Part shown: positions 51,423-60,037 of the stretch, piece after piece
How the letters are laid out: the number at the start of each line of letters is the position of its first letter
Position numbering within the stretch: the stretch's first letter is position 1
Source: Microtetraspora niveoalba
GTDB lineage: Bacteria; Actinomycetota; Actinomycetes; Streptosporangiales; Streptosporangiaceae
Assembly (NCBI RefSeq): GCF_001570405.1
Contig: NZ_BBYM01000017.1
Location: forward strand, 124,001-188,000
Reading direction: 5' to 3'
DNA: 64,000 bases
The notes under the pieces: generated by a model
What the model was told of the DNA's origin: nothing
Databases searched by the model: none
Seen by the model: only the letters and a program-made list of their open reading frames with translations
Position numbers and translations under genes: made by a program

Positions 51423-52444
51423 CCACCACGACGAGATTGACCGGACGTGAGGTGCGGCTCGTCGAGCGCCCGCACGGCGAGCCGCGCCTGGACCAGTTCG
51501 CCCTGGTCCACACCGAGGTGCCCGAACCCGGCGACGGCCAGGTCCTGGTGCGCAACCTGTGGATGTCGGTCGATCCGTACATGCGCGGCCGGATGGACGA
51601 CGCCCCGTCCTACATCCCGCCCTTCCGCCTGGGAGCCGCTCTGGAGGGCGGCGCGGTCGGTGAGGTGATCGCCTCCCGCGACCCCGCGATCCCGGCCGGG
51701 GCGACGGTCTCACACTTCCTGGGCTGGCGCGACTACGCCGTCCTGAACGCCCCTGACGTCACCGTCGTCGACACCACGCTCGCCCCACCCGCGGCCTATT
51801 TGGGGGCGCTCGGCACCACGGGCCTGACCGCCTACGCCGCGCTGACCCGGGTGGCTCCCGTACGGCGCGGCGACACGGTGTTCGTCTCGGCCGCGGCCGG
51901 CGCGGTCGGCATCGTGGCCGGGCAGCTCGCGCGTCGGCTCGGCGCGGTCAAGGTGATCGGCTCGGCGGGCGGCCCGGACAAGGCCGCCCGGCTGGTGACG
52001 GACTTCGGCTTCGACGTCGGACTCGACCGGCGCAAAGGCCCCATCGGCCCGCAACTCGCCCAGGCCGCACCGGGAGGAATCGACGTCTACCTTGACAACG
52101 TCGGCGGCGACCATCTGGAGGCGGCCATCGACGCGGCCCGCATCGGCGGCCGGTTCGCATTGGTGGGCGCGATCAGCCAGTACAACGCCACCGAGCCGGT
52201 CCACGGCCCGCGCAACCTCTACACCGCCTACAGCAAGGAGCTGACGCTGCGCGGGCTGCTGGTCAACTCCTACTTCCCGCTGTTTCCCGAATGGATCGAG
52301 CAGGCGGCGGGCTGGCTCGCCGACGGCTCGCTGCGCGAGGAACAGACCGTCGTGTCAGGGCTGGAACAGGCCCCGGCCGCACTCCTCGGCGTCCTGCGCG
52401 GCGCCAACATCGGCAAGATGCTCGTCCGGCTGGAGGAAGGGTGA
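51419..52444 (+). CDS. NADP-dependent medium-chain reductase (prostaglandin-reductase / CurA type)
   Basis: 341 aa, zinc-free MDR. Typical elements: WMSVDPYMRGRMDDAPSYIP, YLGALGTTGLTAYAALTRV, TVFVSAAAGAVGIVAGQLAR (NADPH site), VYLDNVGGDHLEAAI. It reduces alpha,beta-unsaturated carbonyls, complementing the OYE. It overlaps both neighbours by four bases (ATGA, GTGA), so the operon is translationally coupled. Confidence 0.93.
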   Translation: MTTTTRLTGREVRLVERPHGEPRLDQFALVHTEVPEPGDGQVLVRNLWMSVDPYMRGRMDDAPSYIPPFRLGAALEGGAVGEVIASRDPAIPAGATVSHFLGWRDYAVLNAPDVTVVDTTLAPPAAYLGALGTTGLTAYAALTRVAPVRRGDTVFVSAAAGAVGIVAGQLARRLGAVKVIGSAGGPDKAARLVTDFGFDVGLDRRKGPIGPQLAQAAPGGIDVYLDNVGGDHLEAAIDAARIGGRFALVGAISQYNATEPVHGPRNLYTAYSKELTLRGLLVNSYFPLFPEWIEQAAGWLADGSLREEQTVVSGLEQAPAALLGVLRGANIGKMLVRLEEG

Positions 52445-53016
52445 CGGCCGGTGAGCACGCCCTGATCGTCTTGGCCCATCCCCGGCCGGATTCCCTGACC
52501 GCGCAGCTGGCCCACCACGTTCGTGATCGGCTCGGGCAGGCCGGGTTCAGCGTCGACGTTCTGGACCTGCACGCCGAGGGCTTCGATCCGCGGATGCAGC
52601 CGGTGGACGAGCCGGACTGGGCTGATCGCGACAAGGTGTACTCCCCAGAGGTCCAGGCGCACTTCCGGCGCCTGGACAGCGCGGGGATGATCGTCGTGGT
52701 CTTCCCTGTCTGGTGGTTCGGTCTGCCGGCCGTCCTCAAAGGCTGGGTCGACCGGGTGTGGAACTACGGCCTGGCCTACGGCCGTGCCGAATCGCGGCTG
52801 CATGGCAAGCGGATGCTCTGGCTCGGCCTGGTGAGCTACACGCAGGAGCAGTTCGCAGAGCGCGGCTGGGACGAGCCGGTCGCCCGCCTGCTGCGGGAGG
52901 GCATCTCCGAATTCTGCGGCATCACGCACGCATCAGCCCATTTCATCTACGACTCGCTCAACGCGGGCGAGGCGGCGTTCACATCCGCCGACCTCGCGCT
53001 GCGGGCGTTCGCCTGA
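52441..53016 (+). CDS. NAD(P)H:quinone oxidoreductase, flavodoxin-like fold
   Basis: 191 aa from GTG 52441 in the GTGA overlap. HALIVLAHPRPDSLTAQLA, IVVVFPVWWFGLPAVLKGWVDRVW and GKRMLWLGLVSYTQEQF match the KefF/MdaB/NQO family. It performs two-electron quinone or azo reduction with FAD or FMN. Third gene of the reductive operon. Confidence 0.9.
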   Translation: MTAGEHALIVLAHPRPDSLTAQLAHHVRDRLGQAGFSVDVLDLHAEGFDPRMQPVDEPDWADRDKVYSPEVQAHFRRLDSAGMIVVVFPVWWFGLPAVLKGWVDRVWNYGLAYGRAESRLHGKRMLWLGLVSYTQEQFAERGWDEPVARLLREGISEFCGITHASAHFIYDSLNAGEAAFTSADLALRAFA

Positions 53017-53030
53017 CACGAGGAGACCTC

Positions 53031-53795
53031 ATGGACCTGCAGCTTGCCGGCAAGACCGCTGTCGTCACGGCGGCCAGTGGCGGCATCGGTGGAGCGGTCG
53101 TGCGCGCCCTGATCGCCGAAGGGGCCAGAGTGCTCGGCGCCGACCGTACAGTCTCCGACCAGCTCAAGCGGACCAGCGCTGTCACCGTCGAGGCAGACCT
53201 GCTCACCAGCGACGGAGTCGAGGAGCTGCGGCGGGCCGCCGAGAGCGAGCTCGGCGGCGTCGACCTGCTCGTCAACGGCGTCGGCGGGTTGGCGGGCCTG
53301 GACCTCGGCACCCTGCCCGACCTCACTGACGAGACGTGGCAGCGGGCCTTCGAGCTGAACTTCTTTGCCGGCGTGCGCGTCACGCGGGCCCTGCTGCCCC
53401 TTCTGCGGGAGGCGGTGGTCAACGTCTCCACCAGCGTGGCGCACTGGCCGTCGTCCGGCCCGCACTGGTACGGGGCCTCGAAAGCCGCACTCAGCGCCTT
53501 CAGCAAGGGACTCGCCGATGAGCTGGGCCCACGTGGCGTCCGGGTCAACACCGTCTCACCCGCCCTCATCCGCACCCCCTTGTGGGACGAGTACGGACCT
53601 CGCGTCAGCCAGGCTCGCGGGAAGGACTTCGAGCAGCTCATGAGTGATCTGCCCGGGCAGATCAACGTCACTCTGGGTCGCTGGGGCACCCCGCAGGAGG
53701 TCGCCAACGTGATCGTCTTCCTCGGCTCCCCGGCTGCGGGCTATGTCACCGGCAGCGACTACGTGATCGACGGCGGCCTGCTGAAGGTCCTGTAG
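53031..53795 (+). CDS. Short-chain dehydrogenase/reductase
   Basis: 254 aa classical SDR: cofactor motif TAASGGIGGAV, VNGVGG, the catalytic Ser in VNVSTSVAHWPSS and Tyr/Lys in YGASKAALS, and GYVTGSDYVIDGG near the end. CGAGGAGACCTC precedes ATG 53031. Last gene of the operon; a large hairpin follows. Confidence 0.93.
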   Translation: MDLQLAGKTAVVTAASGGIGGAVVRALIAEGARVLGADRTVSDQLKRTSAVTVEADLLTSDGVEELRRAAESELGGVDLLVNGVGGLAGLDLGTLPDLTDETWQRAFELNFFAGVRVTRALLPLLREAVVNVSTSVAHWPSSGPHWYGASKAALSAFSKGLADELGPRGVRVNTVSPALIRTPLWDEYGPRVSQARGKDFEQLMSDLPGQINVTLGRWGTPQEVANVIVFLGSPAAGYVTGSDYVIDGGLLKVL

Positions 53796-53804
53796 AGCCC
53801 GTCG

Positions 53805-53847
53805 GGGGAGGGCGGGAGCTGACGCTGCAGTGACGGCCCGCCCTCCC
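53805..53847 (+). terminator. Terminator of the reductive operon
   Basis: GGGAGGGCGGG (53806-53816) and CCCGCCCTCCC (53837-53847) form an 11-bp stem, 10 bp after the SDR stop. Confidence 0.7.
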
Positions 53848-53862
53848 GATAGGGGCGATGCT

Positions 53863-54005
53863 GTGCGCGCCACGCGACTGCTGAAGTTCTACACGCAGCA
53901 CGGCCGGTTCCCGCGCGGACGTTCAGAACTGCCGGACGACGTGGTCGAGCACGTGGCCAAGCAGGTCCAGGTGCCCGCCTCAGAGCTCGGCTTCTACGAG
54001 TGGAT
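53863..54005 (+). mobile_element. Tn3-family transposase fragment (DUF4158 region)
   Basis: About 48 codons read VRATRLLKFYTQHGRFPRGR then SELPDDVVEHVAKQVQVPAS and ELGFYEW, the conserved N-terminal part of actinobacterial Tn3 transposases (LPDxxVxxVAxQVxVPAxxLGFYEW). Truncated on both sides. Confidence 0.65.
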
Positions 54006-54168
54006 CCGCTCCTCGCGCAGCTGCTTGAGCATAGGCCAGGAGGTCGGGCAGCACGAAGCCGTCTCCGTCCGGCGGAGGGGGCGGGGCGATCGGCCCGCCC
54101 TTCGATGTGGGCCATGGGGGAACGACAGTGATGGGCGGCCACGGTGCCGGTGGTGTGGCGTGTGGTGG

Positions 54169-55572
54169 TCAGGGGCGTGCGGAGCCGGCCGGGTCCCTGC
54201 CGGTGGCGGGCAGCGGGATGACGGCGCGTACCTTGCCGCCTGTGCTGTGCTGAATCGGCTCGGTGGCGCGTTCGAGGCGCACATGACCGAGGCCGTGGCG
54301 GGCCAGCAGGTCGCGCATGCGGGCCTCGATCTGGCGCCAGAGGGTTTCGGGGTCGCTGCCGGGGGCGGGGTGCAACCGGATGCGCAGCGTGGCCGGCGCG
54401 GTTTGGACGATCTGGAACAGCTCCAGGCCGGGCACCGCTTCCAGCAGCGTGGCCAGCGGCAGCGGGGCGAGGGTGATCGGCGCCTGTTCCCCCGCGGGGC
54501 CGGGGCGGGGGAAGGTGAGCAGGTCGGCGGCGCGGCCCTGGACGCGGACGGCCGGGCCGGGGTGGCCGCATGGGCACGGATCGGGCCGGAGCAGGACGCT
54601 GTCGCCGAGGTCGTAGCGCAGGATCGGCTGCACGTGGTTGGCCAGGTTGGTCAGCAGCACGGTGTGCGATGGCTCGCCCGGCGCCACCGGCCGGTACTGC
54701 TGGTCGACGGGTTCGAGGATGGCCCAGTCGGCGTTGAGGTGCATCCAGCCCTCGGAGCAGCCGTAGGACAGGAACGGGCACTCGTTGCAGGCGTAGCTGG
54801 TGCGCACCTTCGCCCCCAGCGCGGCCGCGATGCGTGCGTACTCGCCGGTGGGCAGGCCTTCGGCGGTGAGCATCACCAGGGCGGGGTTGATGTGCAGCCG
54901 TCCGGCTTCGGCCTCGCCGGCCAGCAGCGCGCCGATGCTGGCGTAGGGGGCCAGCACCGCCGGGCGGAAGGCGTTGAGTTCGGCCACCAGGTCCTGCAGC
55001 GGCTGGTGCACGCTGAAGGCGGCGACGCGGGAGCGGCCGCGCAGCCGGGCGGCGGCCACGGTGGAGGCGAAATGCCCGCCCTCGGGTATCACCAGCGCCA
55101 TCCGGGCGCCGCCGCGCGCGATGCGGGCCACGTCGCGCACGCCCAGCCAGCCGGTCAGCATCCGGGCCATCATCACGGAGGTCACCGCCGTCGCGCGGGC
55201 GTCTTGCAGGAAGATGCCGTGTGTGCCGGTGGTGCCGGAGGTGGTGGACAGCGTGTAGCGGCCGGCGAACGGCTGGCCGATGCGCGCCGGGTCGTCGGCG
55301 AAGGCTCGTGCCTGCGCCAGGGTGACGGCCGCATCGGTGACCCAGTCGTCGAAGGCGGTCATCAGCTCGCGCTTGCTGGTGGGCGGCAGCGGGGCCAGGT
55401 CGGCCACTCCGGCCGGCAGGTCGCGGTACAGGTGCTGGTAGTAGGGGGAGCGGGTGCGCGCCCAGGCCACGAGCTCGGTCAGGCGGGCCCGTTGCCGGGC
55501 GGCCATCGCCTGCTCGCCGCCCGCCTTGGCGGAGCGGGCGTCGGCCAGCAGCCGCAACGTGGAGGTGTTCAT
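54169..55572 (-). CDS. Phenylacetate-CoA-ligase-like AMP-forming enzyme
   Basis: 467 aa from ATG 55572 (AAGGGACACC upstream). ANL superfamily, F390-synthetase/PaaK branch: AWARTRSPYYQHLYRDLP, LSTTSGTTGTHGIFLQD (P-loop-like), MLTAEGLP, CNECPFLSYGC, RYDLGDSVLLRPDPCPCGHP and the C-terminal HSTGGKVRAV with the catalytic Lys. It would adenylate a carboxylate and pass it to CoA or another acceptor. Substrate unknown. A 48-codon ORF and hairpin lie directly upstream on the same strand, and an ArsR gene is divergent. Confidence 0.87.
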   Translation of the reverse strand: MNTSTLRLLADARSAKAGGEQAMAARQRARLTELVAWARTRSPYYQHLYRDLPAGVADLAPLPPTSKRELMTAFDDWVTDAAVTLAQARAFADDPARIGQPFAGRYTLSTTSGTTGTHGIFLQDARATAVTSVMMARMLTGWLGVRDVARIARGGARMALVIPEGGHFASTVAAARLRGRSRVAAFSVHQPLQDLVAELNAFRPAVLAPYASIGALLAGEAEAGRLHINPALVMLTAEGLPTGEYARIAAALGAKVRTSYACNECPFLSYGCSEGWMHLNADWAILEPVDQQYRPVAPGEPSHTVLLTNLANHVQPILRYDLGDSVLLRPDPCPCGHPGPAVRVQGRAADLLTFPRPGPAGEQAPITLAPLPLATLLEAVPGLELFQIVQTAPATLRIRLHPAPGSDPETLWRQIEARMRDLLARHGLGHVRLERATEPIQHSTGGKVRAVIPLPATGRDPAGSARP

Positions 55573-55698
55573 GGTGCTGTGGTGTCCCTTCTGGCGGCGC
55601 CGTGACGCCGCTGCTGGTGGTGGTGATGATGGGCCGGGCGTGGCGCGGTAGGGCAAGGCCCGGCAGGCGCGTGGCCCGGCAGAAGTCACGGTGTCGGT

Positions 55699-55719
55699 GC
55701 CCCGGGCGTCTACCGGGGC
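55699..55719 (-). terminator. Hairpin between the 48-codon ORF and the ligase gene
   Basis: A perfect 7-bp GC stem (GCCCCGG/CCGGGGC) with 7-nt loop, 22 bp after the small ORF's stop. It lacks a T-run; a terminator or attenuator is possible. Confidence 0.4.
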
Positions 55720-55740
55720 GCGGGCTGAGCGGCGCTGCTC

Positions 55741-55887
55741 TCAGTGCCCGGGCGGCGGAACGGCGCGGCGAGGCTGGGCACCTGGTGCCGGCGGCGGCAG
55801 ATGGACGCCCGCCACGCGGGCGCTGAGCGCAGGCAGGGTGAGCAGCGCGCAGGTCAGCAGCGGGCGCAGCGGCTTGGTGGGAACCAC
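55741..55887 (-). CDS. 48-codon ORF (leader peptide or small protein) upstream of the ligase
   Basis: GTG 55887 follows GGGAAGGACTTCTCCAC, one of the better ribosome binding sites in the region. The product begins VVPTKPLRPLLTCALLTLPA with a short hydrophobic core, then LSARVAGVHLPPPAPGAQ and a Pro/Arg-rich tail ending PPGH. It lies 168 bp before the ligase ATG. It may be a small secreted or membrane peptide, a precursor or a regulatory leader. Coding status is inference from the RBS and position. Confidence 0.4.
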   Translation of the reverse strand: MVPTKPLRPLLTCALLTLPALSARVAGVHLPPPAPGAQPRRAVPPPGH

Positions 55888-56078
55888 GTGGAGAAGTCCT
55901 TCCCGGGCGGTGGACAACCCGGCCGGGCACCCACGGGGAGGACTCGGCCAGGCATGACTGCGTGGCCGAAGGTCTCGTCCACCGGCCGGTGACCGGTCCC
56001 CGCCGCCGGAGAACGCGAGGTTCTCAGCGTGTCGACGTGCGGGCGTTGCGGACTACTCCCCTTCGGAGTGCCCCTATC

Positions 56079-56097
56079 TTCCATATATTTCGGAAAT
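56079..56097. promoter_or_regulatory. Candidate ArsR operator
   Basis: TTCCATATATTTCGGAAAT contains the perfect palindrome ATTTC-G-GAAAT (56087-56097) and outer TTCC/GGAA. It is AT-rich in a GC-rich setting, midway between the divergent ArsR and the small ORF. Confidence 0.5.
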
Positions 56098-56158
56098 CGC
56101 GCAAGTGTCGAAACGTAGGGTGAGCGGCAGGCCGTCGACGCGAGACAATGGACAGACG

Positions 56159-56518
56159 ATGTCGACCTCCCCCGCTCCGGGTTCACCCGGCGCCGAGCAC
56201 CCACCGCCGACCCCGGCGCAGATGAGGGCGGCGGCCGAGACGTTCGCCCTGCTGGCCAGCCCGGTACGGCTGCACCTGGTGTGGCTGATCACCCACGGTT
56301 CCTACGACGTCAGCACACTGGCCACACACGCGGGCATCAGCATCGCCACGGTCTCCCAGCACCTGGCCAAGCTCCGCCTGGCCGGCCTGATCAGCGCAAG
56401 CCGGGACGGCCGCCGGACCTTGTACGCGGTGGAGGACCCGCATGTGATCACGCTGATCCGGCAGATCTTCGATCACATCGCCCCCGACGGAAGCCTGGCA
56501 CCCGATCCTCCCCGGTAG
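56159..56518 (+). CDS. ArsR-family transcriptional regulator
   Basis: 119 aa from ATG 56159 (GTG 56105 possible). Winged helix: FALLASPVRLHLVWLITHGS, VSTLATHAGISIATVSQHLA, KLRLAGLISASRDGRRTLYA. No CxC metal motif (ELCVCD-type) and no cysteines, so it is unlikely to sense soft metals by the classical alpha3 site. It probably controls the divergent ORF-ligase unit. Confidence 0.9.
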   Translation: MSTSPAPGSPGAEHPPPTPAQMRAAAETFALLASPVRLHLVWLITHGSYDVSTLATHAGISIATVSQHLAKLRLAGLISASRDGRRTLYAVEDPHVITLIRQIFDHIAPDGSLAPDPPR

Positions 56519-56598
56519 CCGCGCCCCCGAGCGCTGCGACGCCAGCCCTACCGCAGACGACCCGCCCCGGGCGTAATGCGCCGGGAATCAGCACCGGT

Positions 56599-56797
56599 TC
56601 ACAGGTCCTCGATGTAGCCGGCCGCGATGTCATCGGGCGGGTTGGTGTACAGGCGCAGGTAGCGGTCGTTGGCCTGGCCCAGGCGGCGTTCGAGCTCGGC
56701 CCGGTTGTGCCCGGAGGCCTGCGAAAGCTGGCAGGCGAAGGTATGCCGGGCGTCGTGCGGCCGCGGCACACCGAGGGGGCAGGCCGCCCGGAGGGGA
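56599..56797 (-). pseudogene. Tyrosine recombinase C-terminal fragment
   Basis: Reads PHDARHTFACQLSQASGHNR, AELERRLGQANDRYLRLYTN, then PPDDIAAGYIEDL and stops at 56599. HxxRHTFA and YLRLYTNPP are integrase hallmarks; the 5' part is replaced by the MFS gene's end. Confidence 0.72.
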
Positions 56798-58282
56798 CTA
56801 CGCGGGGGGCTTGCTGTCGGATGTCGGCGCCTGGTCGGCGGCGTTCGCTGCTGGGGCTGGCCGCATGCTGGCGATGGCGTCGCTGTCGCGCACGCGCAGG
56901 GAGATGAGAAAGCCGAGCAGTGCGAGTGCGGCGGTGATGAGGAAGATGTCGTGGTAGGCGGCGAAGAGCGCTTCCTGCGTGCCTGCGAGATCGGCGGCGC
57001 GGGAGCCGAGGTCGGCGAGCCTGGATTCGGTTCGCGTGGTGAGCAACGTGGCGGCCACGGCGACACCGGCGGCGCTGGCGACCTGACGTGTGGTGGAGAA
57101 CACCGACGATGCTCGCGCCGTCGCCTCGGGGGTGATCGTGGCGAAGGTGGCGGCCTGCAGGGAGATGACGGTGAGTGCCATACCCGCCCCCATGGCCAGC
57201 AGCGGCAGCCGGACCGCCCACAGAGTCGTGCTAGGGCCGACCATGATCAGCGACGCTAGGGCAATGGCGATGACGGCGAAGCCGGTCGCAAGCAAGCGGC
57301 GGGGGCCAAGCCGTGGGTACAGGCGTCCCGCCAGCGGGAGGGCCGCCATCATGCCCAGCGCCTGGAACATCGTGACCAGGCCGGAGCCCGTCGCATCGAC
57401 GCCCATCTGATACTGCAGAAGCAGCGGCACGATGAACAACGCGCCCATCAGCGCCCCCGATGCCGGGAGCATCAGCAGGTTGCCGGTCCGGAACAGGCGG
57501 TCCTTCAGCAGGCGCAGATCGATCATCGGCTCGGCGCGGGTCAGCTCGATCGCGGTGAACGCGGCCGCCAGTGCGAGGCCGGCCCCCAGCGGCACCAGCA
57601 CGGCGGCGCCTCCCCACCCCTCTCGGGCGCCACCGTCGAGCCCGAGCAGCAGCAGCGCGAGCGCTGCGCCGCCGGACAGGAACCCGGCGACGTCGAAGCG
57701 GCCGGGGTGGTCGGCGCGTTCCTCGCGAAGGGCCGCCATCGCGAACAGGAGACCGAGCACGCCGATCGGCACCTTGATGAAGAAGATCCACCGCCAGCTG
57801 ATGTTGTCGACCATCCACCCGCCGAGCACCGGGCCGAGGGCCGGGGCGAGGGTGGTCGGTATGGACAGCACCGCCGATGCCTTGGCCCGTTCGGCCGGTG
57901 GGAAGGCCCGAAACAGCATCGCGGTGCCGACCGGAGTGAGCAGGCCGCCGCCGACGCCTTGGACGATCCTGGCCACGATCAGCTCGCCGAGGGAGCCGGC
58001 AAGGCCGCCCCAGGCCGAGGCGGCGGTGAAGACCGCGAGCGCGAACAGGAACGTGCGCTTGGTGCCGAACCGGTCGGCGACCCATCCCGAGGCGGGGATG
58101 AACACCGCCATGCTGACCAGGTACCCGGTGACCAACCACTGCAGTGTCTCGGTCCCGGCGCCGAAGTGCCGGCCGAGCGCGGGCAGCGCAGTGTTCAGCA
58201 CCGTCATGTCGAGGATCTCCATGAACAGGCCGAACACGAACGCGGTGGCGACCAGCCACTTGTAGGGCACCCGTCTCAGCAT
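56798..58282 (-). CDS. MFS multidrug efflux transporter, DHA2 (EmrB/QacA) family
   Basis: 494 aa, 14 predicted transmembrane helices. Signatures: LFMEILDMTVLNTALPALG (motif D1), GWVADRFGTKRTFLFALAVF (motif A), RIVQGVGGGLLTPVGTAML (motif B), LGPVLGGWMVDNISWRWIFF (motif C). It exports cationic or hydrophobic drugs by proton antiport. It is downstream of DoxX and LUD on the same strand and may belong to the MarR-controlled set. The gene end abuts an integrase fragment. Confidence 0.92.
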   Translation of the reverse strand: MLRRVPYKWLVATAFVFGLFMEILDMTVLNTALPALGRHFGAGTETLQWLVTGYLVSMAVFIPASGWVADRFGTKRTFLFALAVFTAASAWGGLAGSLGELIVARIVQGVGGGLLTPVGTAMLFRAFPPAERAKASAVLSIPTTLAPALGPVLGGWMVDNISWRWIFFIKVPIGVLGLLFAMAALREERADHPGRFDVAGFLSGGAALALLLLGLDGGAREGWGGAAVLVPLGAGLALAAAFTAIELTRAEPMIDLRLLKDRLFRTGNLLMLPASGALMGALFIVPLLLQYQMGVDATGSGLVTMFQALGMMAALPLAGRLYPRLGPRRLLATGFAVIAIALASLIMVGPSTTLWAVRLPLLAMGAGMALTVISLQAATFATITPEATARASSVFSTTRQVASAAGVAVAATLLTTRTESRLADLGSRAADLAGTQEALFAAYHDIFLITAALALLGFLISLRVRDSDAIASMRPAPAANAADQAPTSDSKPPA

Positions 58283-58410
58283 GGTGTGGCTCCTGTCTGC
58301 CCGCCGACCGAGGGTCTGCCGTCAGCCGTCGGGGCCAGGTGGACGTCGGTGGTGAGCACGTTGTTCGGGGTGAAGCCAGTCAGGAAGTCCTCACCCGGGG
58401 GCAGGGGTGA

Positions 58411-59061
58411 TCAGAACCCGATGGGCTCGCGGATGAGGACGACGGTGCCGCGGCCGGGAAACATCTCCTTGTCGATGATGAGGATCTTGGAGAGCAGGGC
58501 GGGGGTGCCGTAGGCTTCCCGGGCCCGGGCGTCCTCGCGCGGGTAGGCGTAGGTCTCGATACGCCGCAGCGCCGTGTCGAGGTCGGGCACGATCTTCTGG
58601 GCGCCGACGACCCAGATGGCCTGGCCCGCGCCGAAGCTGTAGGGGCCGAGCTGGCTTCCGCTGCCTGAGGCGGTCAGCAGCCGCCCGTCCTCGGTCACCG
58701 CGTGCACGCTCCCGACGACGACATCGGGGGCGGAGCCGAGGACGCGCATCTCGTCGAATCGTCCTTCCTCGCGTAGGCGCATGAGCGTGGGACGTAGGGT
58801 GTCGAACCTGCCGGATGCGTTGATGTCATCGTCCAGCCCTGACAGGCGCAGCGTCTCGCTGGAGACGGTGAAGATGCTCTTGTCTGCGGGCAGCAGCCGG
58901 TTGACGACGGCGCGGGCCTCGGCCGCGGTGTCGACGACCTCGACGGCGTGGCCCTTCTCGCGCAGGGCCGCCGCGGTCCGCTGGAGCCGCGTCTCGCTCG
59001 CGGGCTGTTCGAAGTGGGTGTCGATGTCGAGGCCGGTTTCGGTCCTGGCGGTTGAGGTCAT
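58411..59061 (-). CDS. LUD-domain (LutC/YkgG) protein
   Basis: 216 aa from ATG 59061 with AAGGACTTGTG upstream. Elements DKSIFTVSSETLRLSGLDDD, VVVGSVHAVTEDGRLLTASG and GAQKIVPDLDTALRRIETYA match the LUD fold, usually found in lactate utilisation proteins but common as stand-alone genes next to DoxX and MarR genes. Biochemical role unknown. Confidence 0.87.
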   Translation of the reverse strand: MTSTARTETGLDIDTHFEQPASETRLQRTAAALREKGHAVEVVDTAAEARAVVNRLLPADKSIFTVSSETLRLSGLDDDINASGRFDTLRPTLMRLREEGRFDEMRVLGSAPDVVVGSVHAVTEDGRLLTASGSGSQLGPYSFGAGQAIWVVGAQKIVPDLDTALRRIETYAYPREDARAREAYGTPALLSKILIIDKEMFPGRGTVVLIREPIGF

Positions 59062-59128
59062 CACAAGTCCTTGATCGGTGTCGCGTGTATGTGGCGGGGG
59101 GTGGCCGTCCGGCTCTGTTGCCGCCTTC

Positions 59129-59482
59129 TCAGAGGGCCGCCAGAGCGAGAGCGGCCGTGACCGCGCTGAGCACCAGCAGAACCAGCGATCCAGCGGTGTT
59201 CTTGGCGGTGTCGCGGGCCTTGACGTGGGTGGCGACGGCGCCTGCCATCAGGAGCGCCAGGCCGGTCGCCGCGGCGACCCCGAGGGCTCCGATCCACAGC
59301 CCGACGATCAGGCCGGCGGCTCCGAGCGCTTCGAGCGCGCCGATGATGCGCATGAACCCGGCCGATACCCCGAGGTTGTGGAGCTGGGCTGCCATGGCGT
59401 CCTTGCCGGAGAGCTTCGGGAAGGACGCTCCGGCGAAGGCGAGTGCCAGGAGCACGGACAGGACCGCGGTGGCGACGAACAT
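59129..59482 (-). CDS. DoxX family membrane protein
   Basis: 117 aa from ATG 59482 (GAGAGGTCCCGCCC upstream), four transmembrane helices. VLLALAFAGASFPKLSGKDA, GALEALGAAGLIVGLWIGAL and LLMAGAVATHVK are typical of the small DoxX/DoxD-like family, linked in some actinobacteria to thiol and oxidative stress defence. First gene of the set with LUD and MFS; an operator-like palindrome lies 23 bp upstream. Confidence 0.87.
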   Translation of the reverse strand: MFVATAVLSVLLALAFAGASFPKLSGKDAMAAQLHNLGVSAGFMRIIGALEALGAAGLIVGLWIGALGVAAATGLALLMAGAVATHVKARDTAKNTAGSLVLLVLSAVTAALALAAL

Positions 59483-60037
59483 GGGCGGGACCTCTCGCAA
59501 TTGCTTCAGTGACTGAACTATGTTGTAGCTGAAATTATTTCGGGACGCAAAACGGAGACCCGCGAAGGTGGCCGACGCGGTGCGAGGAGATCGCGGGGGC
59601 GGGAGAGTGGACCCTGAGCGCACAGACGTTGTCCGCGCCGGCAGCGAGAACGACGTGCGCGTGAGAGGCGCCGACCATGGGAACGTCACCGGGGCGGCTA
59701 GCGCTCGGCCGCCCGCGCCTGCGACTTCCGAGAACAGCTCATCCTCGGAACCTGCTGACCTGCCGGAACGCCGCTAAGCGCCAATCTTCGGCCGCTTACG
59801 ACCAGGCCCCCGCACCGTGACTGCCGGGCAGGAAGGAAGAGGTCCACACAGGTCGTCCATGATCAGGGCGTTGTGGGGCTCGAGTTCTCGGGGCGGTGGT
59901 CACGGTGGAGGTGGCCATGCCGCCGGTCCGGACGGCAGGTCGGGAATGGGAAGGCCACAACCGCCTGAGCGCCCCCGCTTAGTCGTGATCGCCGATCTGC
60001 GACTGCACGGCCGTGCCTGGCACACGGATGCCCCGGC
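59483..60037. other. 555-bp intergenic region
   Basis: Holds the DoxX promoter and operator near its left end. No gene seen in the rest; GC-rich open frames look non-coding. Confidence 0.45.
59505..59522. promoter_or_regulatory. MarR operator candidate before doxX
   Basis: TTCAGTGACTGAACTATG contains a perfect 13-bp palindrome (TTCAGT-G-ACTGAA) and matches 60563-60580 (TTCGGTCAATGAACTATT) at 14 of 18 positions, in the same orientation and at the same distance from the start codon. Confidence 0.65.

Noticed and set aside
53830-55605. 591-codon + strand frame opposite the ligase
   Set aside because: Only its first 60 codons carry a Tn3 transposase signal; the rest is a shadow of the ligase.
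57231-58259. 342-codon second frame inside the MFS gene
   Set aside because: Same-strand shadow; the 14-helix transporter frame is unambiguous.
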